A DNA stretch of 64,000 nt from contig JASVEC010000004.1 in the NCBI GenBank assembly GCA_030770535.1, positions 1,116,001 to 1,180,000 on the forward strand, read 5' to 3'. The translations under genes were made by a program, and so were the position numbers. This DNA is from Batkoa obscura (Eukaryota > Entomophthoromycota > Entomophthoromycetes > Entomophthorales > Batkoaceae). Under the pieces are notes generated by a model. It saw nothing but the letters and a program-made list of their open reading frames with translations, was not told the origin of the DNA and did not search any database. This document shows positions 1 to 11,031 of this stretch, piece by piece. Each line of letters starts with the position of its first letter. Positions within the stretch are counted from its first letter, which is position 1.

Positions 1-1564
1 TAACATATTATGAAGAAGTATTCAAGCATTTACACAAGAGCATTAAATGGTTACTATCGGTGGTACAATCAAACTAAGCTTTTACTTTGAATAACTTTAT
101 TTATTACAAAGGGAACAAGAATGGATTTTTATCTTGGAAATGCTAAATTCATATAGGTTTAAGTAATAGCTTGTTCTTAGCTAATTAACCTGATGTGTTT
201 GGTTAGCTTAGTACGCCAAAAACGGATTCAGTTTATTTAAGAAGGATATGATAAGTTGGAACTCTGTAATGGCTATTGCTTCAATAGGTAAATAAAAGTG
301 ACTATTTTTGCACTAAAACCAAGAAAGTTCTAAAACTTTATAAACTTTATAAACTTTTAAAGAAATACTGCATATTGTTATTTATTATATGTAAAACATT
401 AGTGATAAATAAAAACCTTTTAAAAACTAAAAACCATAAATGTGCCTTTTTAGTATGTTTAATTGAATTTATATCTGGAAAAAAACAAATAAATTGTCTT
501 AATAAATAAATATTTATATAACCATACAAAGCGTAATACGACAGTAAATTAACTTCAAGCCATAATATATTGAATGTATGATATAAATTATCAAAGAAGT
601 ACTATACCCCTTAAAAACCTGAGTTAATAAGCCTTGAGTATAATTGTTATAATATAATAATGTTAAACAATAGATTTAATTATTTAAGATCGTCTAAAGC
701 ATAATAAAAAGATTATAGTTTATTGGAATATAGGAAAAAACACTAATAAAATGCTTTATGAAAGGCAAGCCTTGATAAAAAAGATATTGCCAATGTTGGT
801 TAATCTTAATATATTTAATAGTATTTTATTTATCAAACTAAAGTCTAAATTAAAGAATAACCTATTAGATTTTCGAAACAAATCTTCATGTCAAAAAATT
901 TATATATATTAAGTGTTAAAGTACTAATTCTTGAGCTCATTGAATGTAATTTTATTTATTTACAGAACCTATCAACAAAAAGGGTAATTATAGTTATAGC
1001 TCGAGCAAATGATACTAATTATGGTCTAGTATAGGATATTTTATAAAGCTAACTAAAGTTTCTCCTTTTAACGTTAGCCTGGCCTAGTATTGAATCAGAT
1101 GTTAATAATAGATGTTAATAACATCACATATATACTTTCTCAGACTGTTTTTAATTTTTGGCAAAATCATAATATCAGATTATCTTTTGGTTAAAGTAAT
1201 GGCTGATATAATATGTGATATAATCATAAATTGGACTTACAGCGTCATATATCTAAATAGACATAAGATTAAAATAATGAAGTATTCTGAGAATCATATT
1301 ATAAATACTGTTTGTTTTGACATAATGATATTATTGAACTTACAATATTTACTATTACTATTTGCTACCGCTTATTTTTACTTCAAAATACTTCAATATC
1401 ACTTTCCAAAACAATCAATTATAAGCATCAAGTTGATATCTTATATGTAATTTAGAACTAATTTTATAGTAACATAGATCAAATAATTGACAAAACTATC
1501 CAAATAAAATTTCTAGCACTTCATTACACCAAAATAGGATATTTAAATTTAGTAAACACTATAA
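1..1564. other. AT-rich intergenic, no supported gene
   Basis: I see no conserved protein, RNA gene or clear repeat here. The longest open frame (1112-1450, +) has a composition like the surrounding AT-rich DNA and no recognisable motif, so it is not called. Confidence 0.5.
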
Positions 1565-2702
1565 CTATTCTCCTTACTTCCATAGCCACTATGATGTTCA
1601 GTTGAGCCTAAACTGCTAGAAGAGCCTAATTCACTAGAGAATCTTGGATTATCTGAAGAGCTTGAGCTATCAGAGGACCTTGAATTACTGGAAGGACATG
1701 GGCTAATAGAAGAGTCTGGATTATCTGAAGGGCTTGAGTTGCTAGAAGATCATGTAATATCTGATTGTCCTGGCATTTCTGATTGCATTGGATTTTCTGA
1801 TGATCCTGGGTTATCTAAAAAGCCTGAGCTACCGGAAAGGCCAGAAATGTCTACTTTTTCTGGAGTTTCAGATAATCCTGGGTCTTTTATTTGCTCTGGA
1901 GCTTCGAATGAGTTTGAAGTTCCAGATTGTCCTGAAATGGCTGCTAAAATTAGAATATTTGATTTTTATTGAATTTTATGTGTGCTTGCGATACTTGGTT
2001 GGTTTGGAGTGCCTGGGATGCTTGGAGTGTTTAATTACTCTGGAGCTTCAGTTGAATTTGCGATATTTGATTGTTCTGAGACTTCAGATAGACTTAGAGT
2101 ACTTGGTTGTTTTGATGTTTCAGCTAGATTTGTAATATCTGATTGCTCTGGGGTGTTCGGGATTATTGAAGTTCCTAATTATTCTGAGGCATCGGAAATG
2201 CTTGGGACGCTTAACCGTTCTGGAGTATCATATGATTCATGATTTCCAGAATAACCATCGTATCCATATAATCCATGGTTTTCTAAATAGCCATGATTTC
2301 CATTTGATACATTCTTTCCTGAATAGTCATGATTTTCATATGACTCTGGCCTATTTAAATAATCATATTCTTAGCCTATATGTGGGTGTTTTTTTTGGTT
2401 TCATTATTTTTTCCATTTTTTAAGCGCTATTTGAGTGGAAAGATTGTTAGCAAAATTCTTAAACAAAAAAATACATCCCCATATAGTGCCAAAAATGTTC
2501 AAAATATCATCTTAAGAATTGTGGTATATCAAATGGGTTATAGTTATTACTTGAACCACTTCCGTAACCAGTACTTGGTTTAGTTTTATAGCTATATCTT
2601 TTAGTAGCTGTTGCTTAATCGCAACTAGGTTGTTATTTTCAGGTAAGTTAAGGTAGAAATAATAGTTAAGAACGGGATGAGTTCAGCAATAAAAGATTTC
2701 AT
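1565..2702 (-). pseudogene. Decayed gene for a repetitive Ser/Pro-rich secreted protein
   Basis: Read on the minus strand, an ATG at 2702 opens a signal-peptide-like stretch (MKSFIAELIPFLTIIS). Downstream frames give KTKPSTGYGSGSSNNYNPFD, then Asn-His-Gly-Tyr-rich repeats (NHGYLENHGLYGYDG), then many short units rich in Ser, Pro, Glu and Asn (SDNPDSS, PGSSENP, SEAPEQ), ending near SGYGSKENSY at about 1565. The reading frame is interrupted several times, so I treat it as a relic. A copy of the 109 bp inverted-repeat element (2377-2485) lies inside it. A TATA-like sequence (TATTTATTATATACT on the minus strand, around 2730-2745) sits just upstream of the ATG. Function is unknown; the composition would suit a secreted or wall-associated protein. 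An alternative is a living gene with introns I cannot resolve. Confidence 0.4.
2377..2485 (+). mobile_element. MITE-like element, copy A
   Basis: One of a family of about 108 bp elements. The left end is TATATGTGGGTGTTTTTT, the right end ATACATCCCCATATA, and the core is TTTTTAAGCGCTATTTGAG. The ends form imperfect inverted repeats of about 18 bp bounded by TA. It lies inside the decayed Ser/Pro-rich gene. Confidence 0.8.
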
Positions 2703-4147
2703 ATTCTGTAATCGATTTTTGAGTGTATCCCAGTATATAATAAATATTGAAATAGTTCGATAATAATCTGACTTTGTGTTTTGTTTGCTTATATACTTCG
2801 TTTATAATAAGCTTATAATAATTGTCAATTTGTATGTCCTTCATGATACGTTGCACTTATTATAAGCCATCAACCAATTCATTATAAACTAATAGCTTAT
2901 AAACAAGGCTTTATAATTTCGCTTGACAACTGTTAATGTTCAGCCGTGTAGTGGCTAGTGCTGGTTTCTATCTTGATGTTTAAATATTTGTTTTAAAATA
3001 AACATTTCTATTTCGCAAATTGAGCTTTAACATCTGTATAGTTTTACAGTCATCAAAAGTACTTATTGCTAGTAATCACCATGTATTAACTTCCTACTTT
3101 AATATCAACAAAAGCTATTTAGTATGTTGATCCACTACTTTATAACTTTTTGTTGAAATATTACTGATTGTTCCTTAAGTGTATTTTTATTTTAAGATAT
3201 TGAATCTTTTAAAAGTTATTTCACTTTTATGTATAAGTGTTTAAACTCAATACAATCTTATTATAACGCGTTAATTTAAACCCAAGGTTCAACTTTTCTC
3301 CAATTTTGATTTTTGTAAAAGTAGCAAGTCAAGTATAAATGATAAAATAATATTATTAGTATTTAGTCGTATAAATTTGTAAATTTAAGTCTAAATAAAA
3401 TTAGAGAATTTTAATTTTAATTTTTTAGTATGCTCAACGGAAAGGCTAGTAAAGAGCTTGGTTAAAATAGAGAGAAGGGGTACAAGTTGATTAAAATATA
3501 AAAAAATCATTAAATAAAATTGATAAAGTTTTATTGTGATTAAGCATACTCTAAATGTTTATTTTTTAGTTGTTTGTATTTGGATTGCTTTATAAATAGA
3601 TAATGTTGCTTAAAAATAAACAGAGTTAACAATTTCTTTAGCTAAGTCTAAAGATATTAAATTTATTCTAATAGTATCCCTAGTTCTTTTTTTATCGGAT
3701 TCATCCACAGACCTTTTATTCGACGTTTAAAAATGAGAGTAAATTAGGAACTTAATAAACCTACGTAGTAAAACGAATATAAAATTATTACTCCCTTACG
3801 TAAATTTTAGATTTTGAAAAAGATGACGATGCAACCAAATAACTCCAGTAAACTTTTTATAACTTTTTTAAACAGTAAACTAAATTTTATTCATAAAAAA
3901 ACCATTTATTTAAACTAGGATTACCACGATGTATTGTAATTCTATGACTTATTAAAGCAACTTTGGAGTTAAAGTATACCAAAGAAATGGTATTCTTTTA
4001 AACTAGAAATAAGGGTTGAGATTTAAAATTGATAAGATACTTGTAAATGGTAGGTTAAACTGATATCAAAGTATAAATACCCTATAGCCAATCTTAAATT
4101 GAAACAATTCATCTAGTTCTCCTTATATAATTGCATTGCTACCCTCT
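2703..4147. other. AT-rich intergenic, no supported gene
   Basis: It contains the probable promoter region of the decayed minus-strand gene at its left edge and a TATA-like CTTATATAATTGC near 4123 ahead of the CAP relic. Nothing else is recognisable. Confidence 0.5.
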
Positions 4148-4938
4148 CATAATAAAACGGAGCTTTTATTACCTGTCTTTTTATTGCCTCTATCAGCAGT
4201 GCTGTAGGACATATCGAGTAAATTGATGAAAATGAGAATACTCAAGACTAAATTCCATTTAAGGCATTAAATAAAAGAAGCCGTCAAGTTTTGCCTAAGT
4301 CCGTAATCGTATATCAGTATAAACTAACGGGATATATTACTGTCACACAGATAAGAATAAGCACTGTAATGAAAACAGTAACTGTAACAAACAATGTGGA
4401 CTCAAACTTCCAACAGCTCAAAACCGAAACCAAGTAAGCCTACATCCCTTCTTATACTTCAACTGACAGCAAACCTAATTCAACTAAATGTCATACCACT
4501 CCAGCCCTTGTTTTATATCCCTCCCCCACTCATAATACCATCACCTCTTCTAAACCAATTAAAACGGTTTCTGATCACAAACCTAGTCAGAATGCTCCAA
4601 GTACTATAGTAGAATTGATGAAAGAAGTACTGAAATCCTGTACAGAGCCAATGTTTCACATACGGAAGTAGCTAAAAAGCCATATAAATTTGATAAACGT
4701 TTAATAGACGCAGCTCAAAAGAGAATATCTCATACTGGAAGTAAAGTTCTATATTTCTTCGTCCGTATAAAGGCAGCTGTGTATCCAGATAAAGATGGAT
4801 CAGAAAATGCTGCATGATACCAAAGGTTTGTTGCTTGGATGGTTGGTTCTTGGATGAAGCCACTAGGATATTGCCGCTATTATTGGAGGTCATGGATGTT
4901 TTGGTTGAGGCCAAAAGAACTTTATTTGACTCAAACTA
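4148..4938 (+). pseudogene. Decayed CAP-domain (SCP/PR-1-like) secreted protein, copy 1
   Basis: Its left part (4150-4260) aligns by eye with the signal-peptide region of the related locus at 34688. The middle gives a Thr/Ser/Pro-rich linker (TSSKPIKTVSDHKPSQNAP). The right part gives CAP-like pieces (KPYKFDKRLIDAAQKRISH, then DGSENAA, SWMKPLGYCRYYW, LYLTQT) in the order expected of a CAP fold: helix, GENxAW-like, HYRxII-like and WTQ-like elements. The frame is interrupted several times and the gene looks dead. In fungi CAP proteins (Pry family) are secreted sterol or lipid binders; whether this one ever did that is unknown. The identification rests on motif order and is better supported by the less damaged copy at 34688-35527. 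Confidence 0.5.
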
Positions 4939-5538
4939 AGAAAATCCACCTTCTCGAAAAGGCGACCCTTTAGCCCTGGATTAAGGTCTAATAATGCTCT
5001 TAGTTGGAGCCTCACAGCCCTTAATTTAAGCTTATTGCTACTTTTTCTCTTTTGCTTATTTAAATTGATAATTTCTTAAATAAACCACACTGCCGTAAGG
5101 GCGATTATCCCAAAAAAGCTTCCATTAATAAAATATTTTTTATATACTGAAGGTTTTTATGAAGTAATTATCTTAAAAGTATTTATTTCTCTGTATTTTC
5201 AATTTAATATAAACTAAATCTCGAATTTTAATTGTATTTATTTAAAATTTTTATGCAAAAGAATGAAGTAACAAAATACTTTTATACTGTAGATTATTTG
5301 TAAATAAAATAATAATTTTCTAAAAATTGAGTCAAAATTTGATTGCTAAGATATCTTACAATCATTTTGACTCTGATAATTTATTTTAGATTTCAAACCA
5401 ACCATGAAATTCACATAATATTCTTTGTTACAAATAACTATTAGTATTATTTGTAGTTACTTGGATACCAATGTGATCAGAAATACTTAAGCTTATTTTT
5501 CATAATCTTCTTTATATTAAGGTATATAAAAGGCTACA
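4939..5538. other. Intergenic
   Basis: AT-rich spacer between the CAP relic and the small secreted ORF. It ends with a TATA-like TATATAAAAGG at 5522-5532. No other feature seen. Confidence 0.5.
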
Positions 5539-5745
5539 ATGAAGCATCGATTTATACTTTTTGTTCTGTTATTCCTTCATAAAAGCTCTTTATTTATGTT
5601 AGTAAATGGAAATCCTCAGTCTTTGTCACACAAAGAAATAGACCACTATGATTGGGCTGGAATTAAGGGAGAATCCACAACCAATCAAATGGACCCAGCC
5701 TATCATCACCAGGAAATTGAAATTGAACCAAATCAAATCAACTAA
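5539..5745 (+). CDS. Small secreted protein, hypothetical (possibly truncated)
   Basis: A 68-residue frame begins with a strong signal peptide (MKHRFILFVLLFLHKSSLFM, cleavage probably near residue 23-25) followed by a hydrophilic tail rich in His, Glu, Asn and Gln with no cysteines. The DNA after its stop (5746-5900) still encodes a second, diverged copy of the same unit: NGNPQSLSHKEIDHYDW at residues 24-40 resembles NGNLQPHK...YFYNWFETKGE further on. The original protein may therefore have been a longer tandem repeat, and this may be a truncated or dying gene. A TATA-like element lies only 8-17 bp before the ATG, closer than usual, so the true start may be the second Met (residue 20) or expression may be lost. 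I do not recognise the family. Confidence 0.4.
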   Translation: MKHRFILFVLLFLHKSSLFMLVNGNPQSLSHKEIDHYDWAGIKGESTTNQMDPAYHHQEIEIEPNQIN

Positions 5746-7049
5746 TGCATGGCAAAAGGAAACCACCTGTTAATCAATGGAAACCTTCAGCCACACAAGT
5801 AAACTTACTTTTATAATTGGTTTGAAACTAAAGGAGAACCAGGGCAAATTAATCGGATCCAGTTTATTATTGCTGGGAAGCCAAAGATGAATTAGACTAA
5901 ATCAACTAAAGTACAGTGAAAAGAAGCCGCTAAGAGACTTGTCAAGGCAATCCAAGAGAAGGCAGCCATAATGTTTAAACCTAATACTCCTGCTCCCCTT
6001 TTATTAAGCTCCTTATAGAACCCTAGGTGTATAAAAACCTGACTTAATTAATCAAATAAACATTATCAATTAAGACAATTAACTAAATATTATTAATTTT
6101 TACATTTCTAAACATCTTTATGCTTATCTTTATTAGCTACTGGATAAATATGAGTGATAACTACATCTACATCACCAAAGGCTCAGAGATAACGTCTAGC
6201 CTGAGAGACTTCAGCAAAACTAAAAGCCTTGACAATGACAAAACTCAAAACAATAACTTATATTATACTATTTCATATGATCAATAGCGTGCTTGTATTT
6301 TCAAAAACTCAATATCTTCAAGAATGAAAAGACGAAATAAAATTTCAACAAATAAATTTGACAAAATAATAGTAACAAAACCATTCTCAAAAATTAAATT
6401 CTTGTTCTTGAATAATTCAGCTTGAGCTTTTACAAATTTTGAACAATAAACTTTTTACTATTGCCAGTAGCAATTAAGTTAGCTTATACACCTTCAAAAG
6501 AGCAGAAAAGCCCCTGAGCAGTTCTCAATAAACAAAATCACCGATAAAAGGCTACTAGAGAAGAAATTAAGCTAGAAATTAGATGTCCTCTATTTCATCA
6601 CTCATTTGAAATCTAAAAATGGTTTGAGTGAATTATTTTTTCTGTTATTCTCTCATCTAGTGAAGAGAAAGGTATAGTATAGTACTTTTTTTAAAAGCGC
6701 GAATAAATTTTTGAATCAAGAATTATTTAACAATCAATATTTGTATCACAATACAAATACATATATTATATAAGAAAATAAAAACAACTCATTTTATAAG
6801 CCTGCAACTAGAAAAATAGATCGTGTTGAAATAAATCAAACAGTTCAATATTAAAGACAAATATAAAAATCTAATGCTTGCTGAAAAATATATAATTTAC
6901 TCTATGATTTTATACTACTATTTAATTTTTAAATAGATACATACAGGAAATATTTTGAACTTAAGTTATTGATAAATTTAAAAAACTTATTCTACATCCT
7001 TTTAAATGTTAGCTCTTAAAGTTAAACTTTTAAAAACTTTTATTGAGAC
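5746..7049. other. Intergenic with remnant repeat unit
   Basis: The first 150 bp or so are a decayed second repeat of the preceding ORF. The remainder to the ML gene is AT-rich with no supported gene. Confidence 0.45.
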
Positions 7050-7559
7050 TTAAAGTCTAAGTTTAAGTTGGATACGACTGACTTGTTTTTTGTTTGGAAG
7101 AGTAACAAGACCATCAATAAGGTAATTGCCGCCTGGAATATTGGAAGGAACCTCAACAACTTTAGTAATGACGTGATCACCTTTTTGAATTGGACATTTA
7201 AGTTTATCATCTTCAACGTATTCACAGAAATCATAATCTTTATCAACAACAGTGAAAATACCAAGTTTAGCAGTAACATGAGCGTTGGTACCTTTAGAGA
7301 TTTCTTGCTGAGCGGTACCAGTGATAGTGACGGTGAGTTTTTGTCCTCTTTTTGGTACACGTGGGTTGAGGGTAACCTTCTTGATTAAAAAAGCATCACT
7401 TGAAGAACCACAGTCATAGACGGTATTGTCAGTGATTGGACGACAGGCAGCAGAGATAGTAAACCTTTCACCATCAAACGGAGCATCAAATTTTAGCTCA
7501 ATCAAAGCAGAGGCACTGGTAGCAAGAGCAAAAAGAGTAAAGATCTGAGTGAATTGCAT
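7050..7559 (-). CDS. ML-domain secreted lipid-binding protein (NPC2 / PG-PI transfer-like), paralog 1
   Basis: A 169-residue intronless protein. Residues 1-19 form a signal peptide (MQFTQIFTLFALATSASA). The rest is a single ML (MD-2-related lipid recognition) domain: CRPI at 39, YDCGSSSD around 50, NPRVPKRGQKLTVTITGTA at 65-83, a central FCEYVE (Cys112) and LKCPIQKG (Cys122), and a C-terminal hydrophobic strand. Four cysteines (39, 50, 112, 122) fit two ML disulfides. Family members bind sterols or phospholipids in vacuole/lysosome or outside the cell; the ligand here is not predictable. The start is supported by a TATA box about 70 bp upstream. A close paralog lies at 61578-62054 with the same cysteines and the same MQFT start. 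The family is confident, the ligand is not. Confidence 0.88.
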   Translation of the reverse strand: MQFTQIFTLFALATSASALIELKFDAPFDGERFTISAACRPITDNTVYDCGSSSDAFLIKKVTLNPRVPKRGQKLTVTITGTAQQEISKGTNAHVTAKLGIFTVVDKDYDFCEYVEDDKLKCPIQKGDHVITKVVEVPSNIPGGNYLIDGLVTLPNKKQVSRIQLKLRL

Positions 7560-8683
7560 TTCTATGACTAGGCTTAAGTAAATATTAAATTATCAAAGTA
7601 TGATAAGGGTATTGCCAGTTTGATCCAGCTTTATATACTATTTTCTGGTATAGTGTTTTTATCAGTATTTTGTTATTTTGTTTATGTATGCCATATTACA
7701 TAGTTTCAATAGAACAAGAGCATCCATGTTTTTAGTTTGGGGCCACAAAAATAGAACTAATTTTTTTCATATTTAGTAATTTTTGATTTTGCGTATCGAT
7801 TATAAAATGAATGTTTTAATTTTTAAATCATGATTATTAATATCAAAAATTATAATATGATGAAGCGAAATATGTTTATTAGTATAATTATTAAATGTTG
7901 TTTTACTTAATAATCCATCGGCTATAACTCTTATGCTATACAATAAGATAATTAAACATTGATTTACTGTTTTTACTTTGCTAAGGCTTTAATATTTAAG
8001 AATGTTCTCTCTGCATTTGAATACAAGGAAACTGCCTTTAACACGTGTAACTTAAATTGGCTATACAATGGGTATATATTTATTTATGCATATAACTATG
8101 TCAAACAATTAATGTTAGTAGTACAATGTAATTCAAATTATACTTTTATTGGGCACGTTTTCATGTAATAAAAAAATAATAGAAAAAATCAATGGCTGTT
8201 TTAATGCCCTATTAAATTCTAATAATAATAATACGTTTCTATAGCTATTTTCGAAAATAATCCCATTTTTTAGTATACTAAAAATCTAACATACTTCTAA
8301 TTTTAAAACTATGATTGGATGCGTTAAATGTTATACAATGTTATTTAAACTAATATTGCTGAATAAAAACTTAAAATATTTATTCTATAATTTATATTTC
8401 GAACATCTGATTAAAAGCATTATTATTATTTTAAATAATAATTTTTATGAATATTTTATTTTGTTTTATTTTATGTTATTTTAATCATGTAATAAATTGT
8501 AATAAACCATCAATTTTATATTATTTTATTTTAAAATTATACGGTAATTAAATTCAAAAATCAATTAAGTTTTAACTATCCTTAATCATAATAGTAATAT
8601 GAAACCCTTTTTGTATCAAATGAAAGTATAAGTTAATAAACTATAAATGAGGTAAAATAGATAATTAGAAAATATTTTATTGC
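7560..8683. other. Intergenic
   Basis: Apart from the ML gene promoter, this is AT-rich DNA without a supported gene. The ORF at 7959-8168 has no recognisable feature and is not called. Confidence 0.45.
7629..7637 (-). promoter_or_regulatory. TATA box of ML-domain gene 1
   Basis: TATATAAAG on the minus strand, about 70 bp upstream of the ATG at 7559. The placement predicts a 5' UTR of roughly 40 nt. Confidence 0.6.
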
Positions 8684-8790
8684 ATATGAGGATGTATTTT
8701 TGTGTTTAAGAACCTTATTAATAATCTTTCTGCTCAAATAGCGCTTAAAAAATGGAAAAAGTGATGAAATAGAAAAAACATCCCTATATA
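8684..8790 (-). mobile_element. MITE-like element, copy B
   Basis: Reverse-orientation copy of the 108 bp family: ATATGAGGATGTATTTTTG at the left, core GCGCTTAAAAAATGG, and ACATCCCTATATA at the right. It is slightly diverged from the consensus in the ends. Confidence 0.75.
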
Positions 8791-9441
8791 CTCTTTTCCG
8801 AAATGTTTCCACCATAGTTTGATATATTAATAATAAAATAAATTTATAATTGTATTAAAATGACTGTAGTTTAATCTTAGTATTTAGTAATTTTGTCGAA
8901 ATATGTAAATAGCTTCTCATCAAAAATTAATATCATAAATGCCCATTTTTTTCCACTTATCCTAGGAAAACACTCAAATAAAAATTATCTGGTAAAAATT
9001 TACTTTATTTAAAAAAGAAATATCCTTTGATAGTATTATTACATATTATGTTGAGTTTGCGATACAATCCTTCAATATAATTATCACTTCGGCTTTACCT
9101 ATTAGCTATTCAATCATAGTAAATACCCCCAAAAAAATATTTTGAATTAAACCAAATTTGAGCTTTTTAATATAGAAAAGTTTAAATGATTAAATAAGTC
9201 TATTTTTTCCAGCTTTAAGTTTAAATACATATTATGGCTAATTCTAAAATTAAATAAAAATTTAAAAAATTTATATCATGTTTAATTTACAACTTTCACA
9301 ATAAGCCAAAACCGGAAAACGATCAAGCTTCAGGCTTGAGCTGCTTTTGTAAAATCTCAAAATAATCTTCACAACATCAATATATTTTTAATATAATTTT
9401 ACACACAAACTAATATTTGAAAAATGCTTTTTAAACCAACA
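8791..9441. other. Intergenic
   Basis: AT-rich, no supported feature. Confidence 0.45.
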
Positions 9442-9610
9442 TATAGCTGTCGCACCTCTTTTACGATTTAGTTAACTACTTATTTAAGAAAAAAATTAAG
9501 TCAAAATCCATATAAAATATATGACTAAGGTTTGAAAAAATCAGTTATATAAATGATTTGGTTATGCAAATTACTGCTAAAAAAGCTGCAAAAGAGCTGC
9601 GACAGTTGTA
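9442..9610. mobile_element. Second MITE-like family, copy 1 (about 169 bp)
   Basis: The left end TATAGCTGTCGCACCTC and the reverse complement of the right end, TACAACTGTCGCAGCTC, form inverted repeats of about 24 bp (continuing into CTTTTAC / CTTTTGC). Both begin with TA, as in Tc1/mariner-related elements with TA target duplications. A diverged relative lies at 28910-29072. There is no coding capacity. Confidence 0.5.
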
Positions 9611-10479
9611 TTATTAAACTCTTATATAAAAGTAAAGCTAGCCTTGCTTTACAAATAAAAACCTATTTTTAAATCTAAGATTCTTACAAAGTTCCTATAC
9701 ATTAATTTAAAATGTTATGTAAGGTGGAAACTTATTGGCTACAATCTTAAAAATATTTGGAGGTGAACTTAAGATTGCAAAATATAAGCTTGAGTATTTT
9801 TCATTAAAGATTTGTAGAAGTAAAAGTAAAAGTAAAGTAAATGCTATAACAGAATATAGCAAAATATATATATCCTTTTCATATATTAAATATTGTCACT
9901 TATATAACTTTTCATTTATTTGTTATTAGTTTAAAGTCTATACTTAGTATCTACAGATAAAGTTTTTTGAATCCAATTAATTAAAATTAACAGTCAATAA
10001 TTTAATAAAGATTTTTACGACTATGATTGGGTGGTAAAATTAAAATCTAGAAAGTATAGGTTTCAAGAACACATAAACTTACTGCTAAAAATAAGAAAGA
10101 AATTAAGTTAGCTAAATGATAGGTGGAAGGACAAAATAATATCAAGCCAACCTTTTAAAATCAAATGGATTGGCTGAAATTGAAGGTTCGAATTGCTATT
10201 TTAAAAAACTGATTTACCAACTTAGATAAAAAAACCTCCTTTTACCTTGGATTTTTAACATCAGTTTATAATACTTGGGCCAAATTGTATTTATTTGACT
10301 TTTATGTACCTTACAGTGTATTTCAAAATATTTAACATCTACAGCGTTTTAATCCTATCTTAACTTAGCACTCACATCCCACTTTGTACTTTATTTGTAA
10401 ATTACCTTTTTAACTTCCTTGTTATCTTTTCAACTACATATTTTCCATTCATTTTTAAACTGTATATATTTTATCCATT
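9611..10479. other. Intergenic upstream of the PPxY membrane protein
   Basis: No gene supported. A TATA-like TATATATTTTA lies about 15-25 bp before the ATG at 10480, within a pyrimidine-rich leader. Confidence 0.45.
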
Positions 10480-11031
10480 ATGGAAACAAATGAACTTATT
10501 TTTATTGTGATGGGTAGTCTAGCAGGTGCTTTTATTTTAGTAGGAATTATAGCTGGTAGTATTTTAAGATGTAGGCATAGAGTATTGGATAAAAAATATC
10601 AAGCAAAGGTTGCCCCAGCCTATCATTATGATCAACATGATCCAGAATCAGGAAACATACCACTAAATAATGTAGCTTCTACAAACGACTTGCTTACAAA
10701 GCCAAAATCTATAGCTACTTTAAATCAATCACCATCGGACTCATTTTTTAGCCATGGAGAAGGTTATGACAAATCCTCAAACGAAGGGAAAGGGTTTTTG
10801 AGAAACCTAGACTCAGTTAATAGTCCTTCTGAAAAACCAAGAGTGGATGACTTCCCACCTTCTTATGATAGTAAAAGCAGTGACCTAGATCCTTACGGTA
10901 AAGGTGTAGTGGTATTAGATGGGCTCCTAGAGAGTAAAAAGTGGAAGCTAAAAGATTTCAAAATTGATAGTTCTATTTGTTCACCACCTCCATCTGCCAA
11001 TACACATCGTAGCTCATATCAAGTTTGGTGA
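10480..11031 (+). CDS. Single-pass membrane protein with cytosolic PPxY motif, hypothetical
   Basis: A 183-residue intronless frame. Residues 6-29 (LIFIVMGSLAGAFILVGIIA...) form one transmembrane helix right at the N terminus, followed by a basic stop-transfer segment (RCRHRVLDKKY). The remaining 145 residues are hydrophilic, Ser/Asn/Pro-rich and probably disordered. They contain FPPSYDS with a PPxY motif at 126-129, the known ligand of WW domains, including those of Rsp5/Nedd4 ubiquitin ligases. An N-out/C-in topology with the tail in the cytosol is inferred. It could be an arrestin-independent Rsp5 adaptor or cargo, but that is speculation. There are no cysteine pairs and no catalytic motifs. 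Upstream is a pyrimidine-rich AT leader; MITE copy C lies 430 bp downstream. I do not recognise the family. Confidence 0.65.
   Translation: METNELIFIVMGSLAGAFILVGIIAGSILRCRHRVLDKKYQAKVAPAYHYDQHDPESGNIPLNNVASTNDLLTKPKSIATLNQSPSDSFFSHGEGYDKSSNEGKGFLRNLDSVNSPSEKPRVDDFPPSYDSKSSDLDPYGKGVVVLDGLLESKKWKLKDFKIDSSICSPPPSANTHRSSYQVW

Noticed and set aside
1112-1450. 112-residue plus-strand ORF
   Set aside because: Composition is that of translated AT-rich DNA (Ile/Leu/Tyr), with no motif and no promoter.
1739-2242. Plus-strand overlapping ORFs across the repeat region
   Set aside because: The minus strand gives the signal peptide and more protein-like repeats; the plus frames are shadows of a repetitive sequence.
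8633-8815. 60-residue minus-strand ORF
   Set aside because: Most of it is the translation of MITE copy B plus flanks; no independent gene evidence.
10180-10200. GGTTCGAATTGC resembling a tRNA T-arm / B-box
   Set aside because: No acceptor stem, D-arm or anticodon arm can be folded around it.
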